64,000 nucleotides of DNA from assembly GCA_025451535.1 (NCBI GenBank), contig JANWKE010000021.1, forward strand, positions 1 through 64,000, written 5' to 3'. Within the stretch, counting starts at the first letter, position 1; the number at the start of each line of letters is the position of its first letter. A program made the position numbers and the translations under genes. The notes beneath the pieces are model-generated. The model was not told the DNA's origin, ran no database searches, and saw nothing but the letters and a program-made list of their open reading frames with translations. The DNA comes from Verrucomicrobiia bacterium. GTDB lineage: Bacteria; Verrucomicrobiota; Verrucomicrobiia; Limisphaerales; UBA11358. Shown here piece after piece: positions 9,488 to 18,846 of this stretch.

Positions 9488-10297
9488 ATGAAAATTCCCT
9501 ATTTTGAAGTCGCCGCATTTACCGACCGCCTTTTCGGCGGGAATCCGGCCGGTGTCTGTGCCTTGCCGCATTGGCTGAGTAATGCCACGCTCCAGAACAT
9601 CGCCACGGAAAACAACCTCGTCGAAACTGCATTTTTCGTGGCCACCGGTTCCGATTACGAATTGCGTTGGTTTACGCCGGAAATGGAAATTGACCTCTGT
9701 GGACATGCCACCCTGGCTTCGGCCTTCGTCCTGTTTTCCGAATTGGGATTCCGCGGCAACCTCGTCCGGTTCCATTCGCGCGCCAGCGGTACCCTGACGG
9801 TCACCCGGGAGGGTGAAATCCTGACGCTCGATTTCCCGAGCCGGCCCGCCGTGTCCTGCCCGCCACCGGAGGTGCTGGTCCGCGGCCTGGGCCGGCAGCC
9901 GCTGGAGCTGCTGCGAGCGCGCGACTTTCTGGCCGTCTTTGCCTCGGATACGGAGGTGCGGGCGTTGCAACCTGATTTTTCCTTGTTGAAAACCCTGGAG
10001 GCGTTTGGCGTAATCGCCACTGCTCCCGGTAGTGACTGCGACTTCGTTTCGCGTTTTTTCGTGCCCAAAGCCGGAGTGCCGGAAGATGCGGTGACCGGCT
10101 CATCGCATTGCACGCTGGTTCCTTACTGGTCACGGCGGCTGGGCCGCACAACGTTGTTCGCCCGGCAGGTGTCCCGGCGCGGTGGTGAGCTGTTCTGTCG
10201 GCAGACCGGCGATCGGATTTTGATCGGCGGCAAAGCCGTGCTTTACCTGCGCGGCGAAATTGAATTAAAAGAAAACGGGCAGCAGGTGAAAACATGA
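9488..10297 (+). CDS. PhzF family isomerase/epimerase
   Basis: MKIPYFEVAAFTDRLFGGNPAGVCAL...ATENNLVETAFF...LCGHATLASAFVLF...EDAVTGSSHC. Confidence 0.95.
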   Translation: MKIPYFEVAAFTDRLFGGNPAGVCALPHWLSNATLQNIATENNLVETAFFVATGSDYELRWFTPEMEIDLCGHATLASAFVLFSELGFRGNLVRFHSRASGTLTVTREGEILTLDFPSRPAVSCPPPEVLVRGLGRQPLELLRARDFLAVFASDTEVRALQPDFSLLKTLEAFGVIATAPGSDCDFVSRFFVPKAGVPEDAVTGSSHCTLVPYWSRRLGRTTLFARQVSRRGGELFCRQTGDRILIGGKAVLYLRGEIELKENGQQVKT

Positions 10298-11619
10298 AAT
10301 CAAAGTTGAAAGCGATTCCGGGTTCCATTGTCGCGCCGCGAGGTTTTCTCGCTGGCAGCGTGTTTTGCAACATCAAGCGGCTCGGTACCGGCAAGGGATC
10401 GGACAAGGGACAGAAACGCGACCTTGCGCTCATCGTTTCTGAAGTGCCCGCAACCGTCGCCGGCATGTTCACGACGAATCAAGTCTGCGCTGCGCCGGTG
10501 AAAGTCTGCATCGAACGCGCGCAGAAAGGCGTCGCGCAGGCGGTCGTGGTGAATTCCGGCAACGCCAACGCCTGTACCGGCAAGCAAGGTTTACAGGACG
10601 CCCGCAAAATGACGGCCCTGGTGGCAAAACATCTGCGCATGCCGGTGGAACACGTTTTGGTGGGTTCCACCGGGCGCATCGGAGTTAAGCTGCCCATGGC
10701 CAATGTTCGCAACGGCATCAACGAAGCAGTGATGCGGCTCGACAATTCATCGGAAAATGCCGCGCATGTTGTTGAAGCCATCATGACCAGCGACACGCGG
10801 CCCAAACAAATCGCCGTCGAATTCAAACTCGGCAGCCAGACGGTCCGCATGGGCGGCATTTGCAAAGGTGCAGGCATGATTCAACCCGGCATGAGTATTA
10901 CCGGCAAACGACCGTCCGCGTCGCCGCTTCACGCCACGATGCTCTGTTTTATCACGACCGACACGGTAACGGATGCAAAAACCTTGCGCGCCGCGTTGCA
11001 CGAAGCCGTGGCGCAAAGTTTCAATCGCATCACCGTGGACGGCGATATGAGCACCAACGACACGGTGCTGATTTTGGCGAACGGACTGGCGGGAAACCGG
11101 GAGTTCTGGGTCCGGAGTCCGGAATTCGGAATTTTTCAGTCAGCCTTGAATCATGTCTGCCTGGAACTGGCCAAAATGATCGTGCGCGATGGCGAAGGCG
11201 TTCACCGTGTCGTGACTGTGCGGGTGAACGGCGCGAAGACGATTCCGGACGCCGATGCCGCCGCGCGGGCGGTGGCCAACAGCCCGCTGGTGAAGACAAG
11301 CTGGCACGGCGGCGATCCGAACTGGGGCCGAATCATTGACGCGCTCGGCTATTCGCCCGCGCAAATCGTCGAGGAAAAGGTGGACATCGGTTATTCCGCA
11401 CCGGGCAGCCGAAAGGTTTTATGGAGTCTCAAACGCGGCCAGCCGACAAAGGCAACGTTCAAGAAACTTTGTGATGCCGTCGCGCCAAAGGAATTTGATT
11501 TGCATATTCACCTGAACCTCGGCAAGGCCAACGCCGTGATTTACGCCGCAGATTTGACCGAGGAATATGTGGATTTCAACAAGGGCGACTTGAGCGACCC
11601 AACCTCGCTGGGCGGTTGA
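10294..11619 (+). CDS. argJ: Bifunctional glutamate N-acetyltransferase/amino-acid acetyltransferase
   Basis: VVVNSGNANACTGKQGLQDARKMT...; ArgJ TM(L)C-type cleavage region 'HATMLCFITTD'. Confidence 0.95.
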   Translation: MKSKLKAIPGSIVAPRGFLAGSVFCNIKRLGTGKGSDKGQKRDLALIVSEVPATVAGMFTTNQVCAAPVKVCIERAQKGVAQAVVVNSGNANACTGKQGLQDARKMTALVAKHLRMPVEHVLVGSTGRIGVKLPMANVRNGINEAVMRLDNSSENAAHVVEAIMTSDTRPKQIAVEFKLGSQTVRMGGICKGAGMIQPGMSITGKRPSASPLHATMLCFITTDTVTDAKTLRAALHEAVAQSFNRITVDGDMSTNDTVLILANGLAGNREFWVRSPEFGIFQSALNHVCLELAKMIVRDGEGVHRVVTVRVNGAKTIPDADAAARAVANSPLVKTSWHGGDPNWGRIIDALGYSPAQIVEEKVDIGYSAPGSRKVLWSLKRGQPTKATFKKLCDAVAPKEFDLHIHLNLGKANAVIYAADLTEEYVDFNKGDLSDPTSLGG

Positions 11620-11631
11620 ACCTGAAGACGC

Positions 11632-12408
11632 CTAGGGCGTGGACTGGCCGCCCTGCGGTGTCGTGTTAACGGTTCCCGCTGCTTCATCCAGTTCAGTCGG
11701 CGGGAAAATTTTCCACATGGGATCGTTATTTTCCTTAAGTTGCGCCTTTTGCGCGGCAATCAGAACCGTTTGCTCCTCGGGTGAAAGCCGGGATTGGGCC
11801 TGCCCGCTGGTCGAAGTACTGGCGACGCCACCGGGACCCGTGTTGCCAGAATTATTATTTTGACCGGTGTTCCCGCCGTTATTCCCCACGTTGCGGTTCA
11901 GACCGGGATTGTTGCCGAAGCGCGCAAGATTTCCGCCACCTGGACCTCCGGCCGCCATTCCCCGGGCGGCAAATCCTGCATTCATTGCAGGGTTCATGAC
12001 GACCGGCGTGGGTGTGGTGATGGGACCCGCCTTAACCAGCGGGAGTTCCTGCACCACACCGTGGTTGTTGAAAGTTACCACGCTCTTTTTTTCGTCAATA
12101 TGCGTCACTTCAATGTCATCCTGCCGCTGGCCTTCGCTGAGAATGTAGGATTTTTGGGTTGCCGGTATGGGCGGACGCGGGGGGACGTCGACGTAGAAAA
12201 GCGCCTGGGTAGTCCCAAAAATAGTCATGATGCCATCCAGCGTGATTTTGGATGGCGGTTCGGGAGCTGTTGGCGTGATGGCTTGCGGCGGGTTCAGACC
12301 AAAAATGTTGCGCACAGCGATCGGCTTATAGGGATTATCCGCGCCGAGACCGGTGTTCAATACCAGCCCGCCCAGCAGGCAAACAGTAATTTTCGCAAAG
12401 TGCTTCAT
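11632..12408 (-). CDS. Hypothetical exported protein with Asn/Gly-rich linker
   Basis: Signal peptide MKHFAKITVCLLGGLVLNTGLGADNPYKPIAVRNIFGL; GNNGGNTGQNNNSGNTGPGG low complexity; no family recognised. Confidence 0.6.
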   Translation of the reverse strand: MKHFAKITVCLLGGLVLNTGLGADNPYKPIAVRNIFGLNPPQAITPTAPEPPSKITLDGIMTIFGTTQALFYVDVPPRPPIPATQKSYILSEGQRQDDIEVTHIDEKKSVVTFNNHGVVQELPLVKAGPITTPTPVVMNPAMNAGFAARGMAAGGPGGGNLARFGNNPGLNRNVGNNGGNTGQNNNSGNTGPGGVASTSTSGQAQSRLSPEEQTVLIAAQKAQLKENNDPMWKIFPPTELDEAAGTVNTTPQGGQSTP

Positions 12409-12517
12409 GCTCCAAACGTTACTTTCCTCCAATTAACACCAATTTCAAGGGAAAGTTGCCCTAAGATTCGAGAGATGCAACCCGTATAAAACCCGGCTTT
12501 AAGCCAAAAAATACGCC

Positions 12518-13540
12518 TCAGTAGGCCGCCTGGGCGCCCTTGATTTGACGCTTCTTCATCCACGGCATCAGGCCGCGCAACCGCTCGCCCACCTTTTCGA
12601 TGGAGTGCTTCTCGCCCTGCTTGAGCAGCGCATTATATTTTTTATAGCCGCCCTTGTATTCGGCAATCCACCCTTTCGCAAATTTGCCGGACTGAATGTC
12701 TGTCAACGCTGCTTTCATCCGCTTCTTCACGCTGGCATCAATGATTTTCGGGCCGACGCTCACGTCGCCCCATTTCGCGGTTTCGGAAACGGAAAAGCGC
12801 ATGCCGCTGATGCCCGCTTCGTTCATCAAATCCGCGATGAGCTTCAGCTCGTGCAGACACTCGAAGTAGGCCATCTCCGGCTGGTAACCGGCTTCCACGA
12901 GCGTTTCGTAACCGGCCTGCACCAGCGCGCTCAGGCCGCCGCACAGCACCGTCTGTTCACCGAACAAATCTGTCTCCGTCTCTTCCTTGAACGACGTTTG
13001 CAGCACGCCGGCGCGCGTCGCGCCAATGCCCTTGGCCCAGGCGAGCGCGATCGCCTTCGCGTCCTTGCCGGGATTTTGATAAACGGCGATCAAGCTTGGC
13101 ACGCCCTTGCCCTCGGTGTATTGGCGGCGGACGATGTGGCCGGGGCCTTTCGGCGCGACCATGATGACGTTCACGTTCTTCGGCGGAACGATGGTCTTGA
13201 AATGAATCGAAAAGCCGTGCGAAAACAACAGCGTCTTCCCCGCGCTCAAATTCGGCGCGATGTCCTTTTCGTAGGCCGCCGGCTGCTTCGTGTCCGGCAG
13301 GGCGACCATGATGACGTCGGCGCGGCGGACGGCTTCGGCGGTGCGGACGACTTCAAATCCCTTTTCCTGCGCGACGGGAATAGACTTGCTGCCCTCGTAA
13401 AGGCCGATGATGACGCGGCAACCGCTGTCCTTGAGGTTGAGCGCGTGGGCGTGGCCCTGTGAGCCGAAGCCGAGCACGGCGAGGGTCTTGTTTTGCAGCA
13501 CGCCGAGATCGGCGTCGTTGTCGGTGTAAACTTTTGCCAT
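12518..13540 (-). CDS. ilvC: Ketol-acid reductoisomerase
   Basis: [53 protein letters not shown]. Confidence 0.98.
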   Translation of the reverse strand: MAKVYTDNDADLGVLQNKTLAVLGFGSQGHAHALNLKDSGCRVIIGLYEGSKSIPVAQEKGFEVVRTAEAVRRADVIMVALPDTKQPAAYEKDIAPNLSAGKTLLFSHGFSIHFKTIVPPKNVNVIMVAPKGPGHIVRRQYTEGKGVPSLIAVYQNPGKDAKAIALAWAKGIGATRAGVLQTSFKEETETDLFGEQTVLCGGLSALVQAGYETLVEAGYQPEMAYFECLHELKLIADLMNEAGISGMRFSVSETAKWGDVSVGPKIIDASVKKRMKAALTDIQSGKFAKGWIAEYKGGYKKYNALLKQGEKHSIEKVGERLRGLMPWMKKRQIKGAQAAY

Positions 13541-13564
13541 AAAATTTTTTGAAAACGGACAGGA

Positions 13565-13603
13565 AGACTAGCAACACGAAGGAAAGCGGTCAATTTGCAA
13601 ATT
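13565..13603 (-). promoter_or_regulatory. Candidate ilvC promoter with upstream palindrome AATTTGCAAATT
   Basis: Reverse strand: AATTTGCAAATTGACC; -35 TTGACC, 17-bp spacer, -10 TAGTCT, 24 nt to ilvC ATG; same layout as ilvN. Confidence 0.65.
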
Positions 13604-13616
13604 CAGATTGGACAAG

Positions 13617-14792
13617 TCACTCCAAAGAAATTTTTGAGCCGATTTTTAAAAGCTTCATACCCATCTGGTCAACCGAGGAATCTCCGGCCATCGCATCGCC
13701 ATAATTGGAAAGAATGACAACGCCGATTTGATTCTGTTTGTCAAAACCGACAAAACTTCTGTAACCGCCAGTGCCGCCGTTATGCCAGTACAAAGTCATT
13801 CCTTCGATTTCTTCTTCAATTTGCCAGCCCAGCCCAATTCCGCCGGTGAAGGTTTTGAAATGAATTTTTTGCGTTTCATTCAATACTTTGTAAATCCCGG
13901 AATTCGTTCGATTGAGATTGGCTTCAACAAATTTCAGCAAATCCCCGGCATCTGCACGAATCGCGCCACATCCAGCCAGTGCGTCAAAATCCCAATTTGG
14001 GACGATGCCGCCTTTCGGATTGTGCCCGGGTGTCAACCGTTCTTTTTGTTGCGCTGATAACTGTATCGTGGTGTTCTGCAATCCCAAAGTTCCGCAAACA
14101 TTTTCCTGAACAAGCGTTCCATAAGATTTGCCGGTTTTCAGTTCCAGGATTGTTCCGAGCAAACCATAACCGTAATTTGAATAATCCGATTTTTCACCCG
14201 GCTCATTTTTCAACTCAACGGTGGCCAGGCTGTGATACAAATCCTGCGTCGTATAGTTGGCATACGGTTTTTTTTGATCTTTTATCGTGGCATCCAGGTT
14301 GTTTGGCAATCGGGGTAATCCCGAAGTATGCGTTGCCAGATTTTCCAGGGTGATTTCGCGGCCGTTCTTCTTCGGGCTGACTACGTCTTTTGGCAGATAA
14401 AGACTGATGGGATCGTCCAACTTCACCACCTGGTCGTTCGCCATTTGCGCCAGCACAGCAGCGGTAAAGATCTTTGTCACCGAACCGATTTCAAAAATCG
14501 TCTGCGCGTCCGGCGGATTTGTGTTTGCATCACTGATTTTGCCAAAGCCGTGAAACGATTGCTTCCCGTTTTGATAAATTGCAACAACCAGCGCTCCCTC
14601 GGGGCGGTTTGCCAGATAGCCGGCGCCCATTTCGTTAATCTGCTCTTTGAGGTTGTGCGTATTGGGCATGGCAGCGTAAGCGTGCTGCGTGTGAAGATCG
14701 TAAATCCAAAGCGCGACAAAAACGGCCACAACCACAAAAACCAACCCACTGCCAGCCAACAAAATCAGCTTTAACAGCGGATGAATTCTCAT
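13617..14792 (-). CDS. Serine hydrolase, class C beta-lactamase family
   Basis: FEIGSVTKIFTAAVLAQM (SxxK), YSNYGYGLLG (YxN), HNGGTGGYRSFVG. Confidence 0.93.
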   Translation of the reverse strand: MRIHPLLKLILLAGSGLVFVVVAVFVALWIYDLHTQHAYAAMPNTHNLKEQINEMGAGYLANRPEGALVVAIYQNGKQSFHGFGKISDANTNPPDAQTIFEIGSVTKIFTAAVLAQMANDQVVKLDDPISLYLPKDVVSPKKNGREITLENLATHTSGLPRLPNNLDATIKDQKKPYANYTTQDLYHSLATVELKNEPGEKSDYSNYGYGLLGTILELKTGKSYGTLVQENVCGTLGLQNTTIQLSAQQKERLTPGHNPKGGIVPNWDFDALAGCGAIRADAGDLLKFVEANLNRTNSGIYKVLNETQKIHFKTFTGGIGLGWQIEEEIEGMTLYWHNGGTGGYRSFVGFDKQNQIGVVILSNYGDAMAGDSSVDQMGMKLLKIGSKISLE

Positions 14793-14808
14793 CGCGCCTT
14801 TAATGAAT

Positions 14809-15282
14809 TTACTTTCGCGGCAGCGCCACCTTGCCGGTGCGGGTGATTTCCATCACGCCGAACGAATCCATCAGGCCGACGAATTTCTCCACCTTGCTTT
14901 CGGCGCCGGTGATTTCAATGGTGAGCGACTTGGGCTGCACGTCCACGATTTTGGCGCGGAAAATGTCCGTGATCTGCATCACCTCGGCGCGCGATTTGGA
15001 ATCCACCGCCACCTTTACCAGCACCAGTTCGCGGTCCACGTATTCGCCTTCGTGAAAATCCTGCACCTTGATGGCGTTGGGCAGCTTGTTGAGCTGTTTG
15101 ACAATTTGCTCCAGGGTGGCTTCGTCACCGTGGGTGACGATGGTCATCCGCGAGAGTTTGGGGTCGTGCGTCGGGCCGACGTTGAGCGTGTCAATGTTGT
15201 AGCCGCGTCCGCTGAACAGGCCGGCGACGCGCGTAAGCACGCCGAACTTGTTCTCGACCAGGATTGAAATGGTATGTCGCAT
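14809..15282 (-). CDS. ilvN: Acetolactate synthase small (regulatory) subunit
   Basis: MRHTISILVENKFGVLTRVAGLFSGRGYNIDTLNVGPT. Confidence 0.96.
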   Translation of the reverse strand: MRHTISILVENKFGVLTRVAGLFSGRGYNIDTLNVGPTHDPKLSRMTIVTHGDEATLEQIVKQLNKLPNAIKVQDFHEGEYVDRELVLVKVAVDSKSRAEVMQITDIFRAKIVDVQPKSLTIEITGAESKVEKFVGLMDSFGVMEITRTGKVALPRK

Positions 15283-15306
15283 AAGGCCGTTTGGAAACGG
15301 ATTGAC

Positions 15307-15345
15307 AGGTTAACAACCCGGGCGAATGGGGTCAATTTGCAAATT
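15307..15345 (-). promoter_or_regulatory. Candidate ilvN promoter with upstream palindrome AATTTGCAAATT
   Basis: Reverse strand: AATTTGCAAATTGACC; -35 TTGACC, 17-bp spacer, -10 TAACCT, 24 nt to ATG; same layout as ilvC. Confidence 0.65.
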
Positions 15346-15386
15346 TAAGCGGCTTCTGTTCTGCCAGCGCATTTTGCAGACGCCGA

Positions 15387-16481
15387 TCAGTTATGAGGCC
15401 CTTTACCGGCAACCTCTCCGTGCATGGCCTGCTTGAAGAATTCCCCCGCGCCCGTGAGATCGAAATCCCAGTTTTGCAGCAACGCCGGTCCCCACTCCGG
15501 ATCGTAACACCAGGCCACCCAACTGATGCCTTTGCCTTCAAGATAGTTCACGATGAGCGGCCCGTAGTCATCGTCCTTGAGCACCGTCCCCTTGGGCGCG
15601 GAAAATCCGATTTCGGTTGCAATGACCGGGTACTTGTCGGCAGCGAATCCGAAATCCTCCTCCCACTTCGGCACCCACGGCTTCGACCGCTTGTTCGGAT
15701 AAGGATGCGTCACGTAGCCGATGCCTTCCGCGTTGATTGGCTCGAGGTTGAGCGGCGTCAGGTCGTACGCCCAATCAAATCCGGCCACGAGCGGGATGGT
15801 GTTGGTGTCGAACGCCCGGATGACCCCGATCATTTCCTCATTCAACTGCTTCCAATCGCTCCAGGACACGCTGCCCAGTTGCCCGCGGTAAGTCGTCGGT
15901 TCGTTGAATAATTCGTAGAAGGCGATGGTGCCGGTGCTGCCATGGTAATGCTGGGTGATGGCGCGCCAGAAAGCGAAGGTTTCCTTTTGCGTGGTGTCGT
16001 ACATCGGGTCCTGGAACATTTCCATTTTCAAATTCCCGATGGAATGCCAGTCAATGTCGACGTAAATGCCCAGTTCATTGCACCAGGTGACCGCCTGGTC
16101 GAGCAATTTGAGATACTCCCGTGGCGTGCGCCCGCGCCAGGCAATCGGATGGACCGGAATGCGGACGAGTATCGCGCCCATGCCTTTCACTTCCTCAAAC
16201 AGGTGTTTGTTCCAATGACCCTCGTGCTCAAGCCTGTCGGGGTCGGCGATGGACACGCCACGGAACAACACGGCCTTGCCGTCCGGATCCAAGAATTTGT
16301 TTCCCTGCACCCGGATCCGGGGCTGTTGCACCAACTGCGAGTTGTCGAATGGCCGGCCATACGGACGATCATGCCACCATGGATGATAGCTGTTGGTCTG
16401 GGTCGTTTCCTGGGCGCTGGCGCCCTGAAACCAGAACCAGGCAAGGCATACACAGGTGAGAAGTTGAAGCGGGGTTTTCAT
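15387..16481 (-). CDS. Glycoside hydrolase family 5 (cellulase-like), exported
   Basis: Signal peptide; VLFRGVSIADPDRLEHEGHWNKHLFEEVKGMGAILVRIPVHPIAWRG; YELFNEPTTY; IATEIGFS. Confidence 0.9.
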   Translation of the reverse strand: MKTPLQLLTCVCLAWFWFQGASAQETTQTNSYHPWWHDRPYGRPFDNSQLVQQPRIRVQGNKFLDPDGKAVLFRGVSIADPDRLEHEGHWNKHLFEEVKGMGAILVRIPVHPIAWRGRTPREYLKLLDQAVTWCNELGIYVDIDWHSIGNLKMEMFQDPMYDTTQKETFAFWRAITQHYHGSTGTIAFYELFNEPTTYRGQLGSVSWSDWKQLNEEMIGVIRAFDTNTIPLVAGFDWAYDLTPLNLEPINAEGIGYVTHPYPNKRSKPWVPKWEEDFGFAADKYPVIATEIGFSAPKGTVLKDDDYGPLIVNYLEGKGISWVAWCYDPEWGPALLQNWDFDLTGAGEFFKQAMHGEVAGKGPHN

Positions 16482-16543
16482 CCAGGTTACATACCCGCAA
16501 GGAAACGAGCTTGGCAAGCCGCAAGAAATTCACTGTCCGCCAT

Positions 16544-17577
16544 TTATGCGCCCATGCCTTCTTCAAACGAACCGGCCGCCAGCGGGAAACAGAGTTGGTC
16601 ACGTACGAATTGAATTCCGTTCGCGCTCGTGGCGTCGAGGTCGCGATAGGCGCTCTCAGCCTCGACCACCAGCGGCGCGGTCTTCGTCTCATCAACCGGC
16701 AATACCGTTGCGGATAGCCAACGTGAATGAGCAACTCGACGTAGCGCGTCAGGTTCAGGTCGCCGGTCGGGAGGTTTACGAATTGCATCGCCCGTTTCTG
16801 CCAGTCCGGTTCCATCATCCGCAGCGGCCGACCTTGCCGGATGGTGAAATTCTTCACGTGGCAGGCATAAATCCGCGCACCGACCTTTTGAAAACGGGTT
16901 TCCCAGTCTTCACCTTCCCAGCAATGCGACGGGTCGGCGTTCACGGCCAGGCATTGGTCCCCGTCGCAAATCTCCACGAGCCGGTTGAAATCGTCGGCGC
17001 ACATGGCGGCGGTGCCGGGATGGATTTCGTGGCAGAGAAAAATGCCGAGTTTGCGGGCATGCTGGCGGAGTTTCTCAGTCTTTTTGATGAATCGCTCCCG
17101 GCCTTCGGCCGGCAAATCGTAATCAGTCCCTTTCCAAAACCCCCACGGATAACCGGTGGCCAATTCCCAGCCGAAGGCGATGCCCCAGAACATCGGCACA
17201 ATTTTTACACCCAGTTCCGCGCACAAATCGAGCAGGCGCAGCAGGTAACCCTCGGCCCATTTTTCAATTTCCACGGGTGATTTCTTTGCGACGGCGGCGG
17301 AAATAAACGGTCGGATGGTCGGGCTGCCCGTCCACGCCGTCGTGTGCACCCAGAACGGGCAATGCGCCGAGATGCCGTCGAGCAACAGCCCGGCCTTCGC
17401 AAAAGCGCCCTTGATTTCCTCCGCGCTTTTGAAACCACCGCTTCCGTTTTGGAGCATGAAGTTGGATGGTTGTGCGCCGCGCGCGCCGGATTTTTTGGCA
17501 AAGTCCAGAAATTGCGCGAGCGATTTCGCGCCATGTTGCGCGCCTTCGATGCCGGGATGAAAAATGGGGTCGGCCAT
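16544..17577 (-). CDS. Sugar phosphate isomerase/epimerase (TIM barrel), probable single-base frameshift near 16684-16712
   Basis: Frame 1: MADPIFHPGIEGAQHGAKSLAQFLDFAKKSGARG...CHVKNFTIRQG...YVELLIHVGYPQRYCRLM; continuation in another frame: TKTAPLVVEAESAYRDLDATSANGIQFVRDQLCFPLAAGSFEEGMGA*. Confidence 0.75.
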
Positions 17578-17580
17578 AGT

Positions 17581-18402
17581 TCAAAAGAACGGGTTGTGTT
17601 CCTTTTCCTCCGCCACCGTCGTCAACGGGCCGTGGCCGGGGCAAATCAAGGTCGTTGGCGGCAGCGACAAAATCTGTTCGCGCACCTTTTGCCGGGCCAG
17701 CTCCCAGGCGCCGTTGCCGTTCCCCATTGAGCCGGCGAAGATCGTATCTCCCACCACGGCCACGTGCGGCGCGTCCTCCTGCCAGTTGCCGACGAGGTAC
17801 GTCACGCCATCGGGCGCATGACCGGGCGTCTCGCGATGCGTGATGCGCAGCCCGCCAAGGTGAATAATCTCATTCGGTTTGTTGCGCTGGTCCACCGGCG
17901 CGGCCCGGGAACCGGTGTGCAGCCGTGCCTTGGGAAATGCCTCGCGAAGTGTCGGCAACGCCTCGACGTGGTCCCAATGCGAATGCGTGATGAAAATATG
18001 CCGGAGCTGGAGCTGGTTTTCAGCAATACCATCCAGGATCGACTTGGCGTCAAAGCCGGTGTCGAACAGGGCCGCTTCGCGTGTGACCTCGTCCCAGACC
18101 AGGAAACAATTTACCGTCATGCCCTCACCGGCGGTCGTGAACACGCTTAGTCCACGCCAGATGCTTAAATTCTTTTCGGCCGGGAGCCAGCCTTTGGCGA
18201 TGCCTTCCAGCTTGGCCGGGTGCAATCCGACCAGTTTGGCGAGCGCGGCAAAGTCCGGCTGTTTGCCGATTTGCCCGCTTTTCTCCAGCGCCGCCAGTTC
18301 GGCCTCGGAGATGCCGGCGGCGCTCGCGGCCGCCGCCGCCGAAACGCGGCTCATGTCACGCGCCTTGCGGATGATGTCGCCCGGATGGTCTTCGAGATTC
18401 AC
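17581..18402 (-). CDS. MBL-fold metallo-hydrolase with N-terminal HTH-like domain
   Basis: FITHSHWDHVEALPTL (HxHxDH), HAPDGVTYLVG, CPGHGPLTTV; GTG start at 18402 gives VNLEDHPGDIIRKARDMSRVSAAAAASAAGISEAELAALEKSGQ. Confidence 0.82.
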   Translation of the reverse strand: MNLEDHPGDIIRKARDMSRVSAAAAASAAGISEAELAALEKSGQIGKQPDFAALAKLVGLHPAKLEGIAKGWLPAEKNLSIWRGLSVFTTAGEGMTVNCFLVWDEVTREAALFDTGFDAKSILDGIAENQLQLRHIFITHSHWDHVEALPTLREAFPKARLHTGSRAAPVDQRNKPNEIIHLGGLRITHRETPGHAPDGVTYLVGNWQEDAPHVAVVGDTIFAGSMGNGNGAWELARQKVREQILSLPPTTLICPGHGPLTTVAEEKEHNPFF

Positions 18403-18462
18403 GGCATAACGTTGCCGCGTTTTGGCAATGGTCGCAAGCTTCGGATTGCATTGCTCCCGGCA

Positions 18463-18846
18463 ATGACGCAATTTCAATCCATGAAATGCGCCGAGCACCA
18501 GGCCGAGGCGATTGGCATTTGCGCCTATTGCGGCCGGGCGTTGTGTGCCGGATGCGCCAAACCTGCCGGGACACCTCGCCTGGTTTGTTCCGATGGGTGT
18601 GCGGCGGCGCTTTTGCGCAATGACCAGGCCATACAATTGTTGCTCCAGAAAAGTGTGCAGAATGCCCGGGCCAGCGCGTTTTACTGTTACCTCTGCGGCG
18701 GATTATCGCTCGGCGCCGCCGTAGCCGCTCACTTTGTTTTGCCCCTGCCATTTCTGGTTTATTTTGCGGCCGCTTCCGGTGTCGTTTTTGTCCTTTCGGG
18801 AATCTGGTATGGCCGGACGGCAAAGAAACAACTCCCCAGGAACTGA
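18463..18846 (+). CDS. Small membrane protein with B-box-type zinc finger-like N-terminus
   Basis: MKCAEHQAEAIGICAYCGRALCAGCAK followed by two hydrophobic segments. Confidence 0.65.
   Translation: MTQFQSMKCAEHQAEAIGICAYCGRALCAGCAKPAGTPRLVCSDGCAAALLRNDQAIQLLLQKSVQNARASAFYCYLCGGLSLGAAVAAHFVLPLPFLVYFAAASGVVFVLSGIWYGRTAKKQLPRN

Noticed and set aside
16369-16543. C-terminal part of ORF 16369..17577 (-) as genuine isomerase sequence
   Set aside because: It overlaps the GH5 gene and is Arg-rich out-of-frame sequence; the true C-terminus continues in another frame to 16544.
18300-18350. Ala-rich GC-rich stretch (cgccgccgccgccg-like) as a repeat element
   Set aside because: Encodes the AAAAASAAG part of the HTH-like domain of the MBL gene; explained by coding composition.
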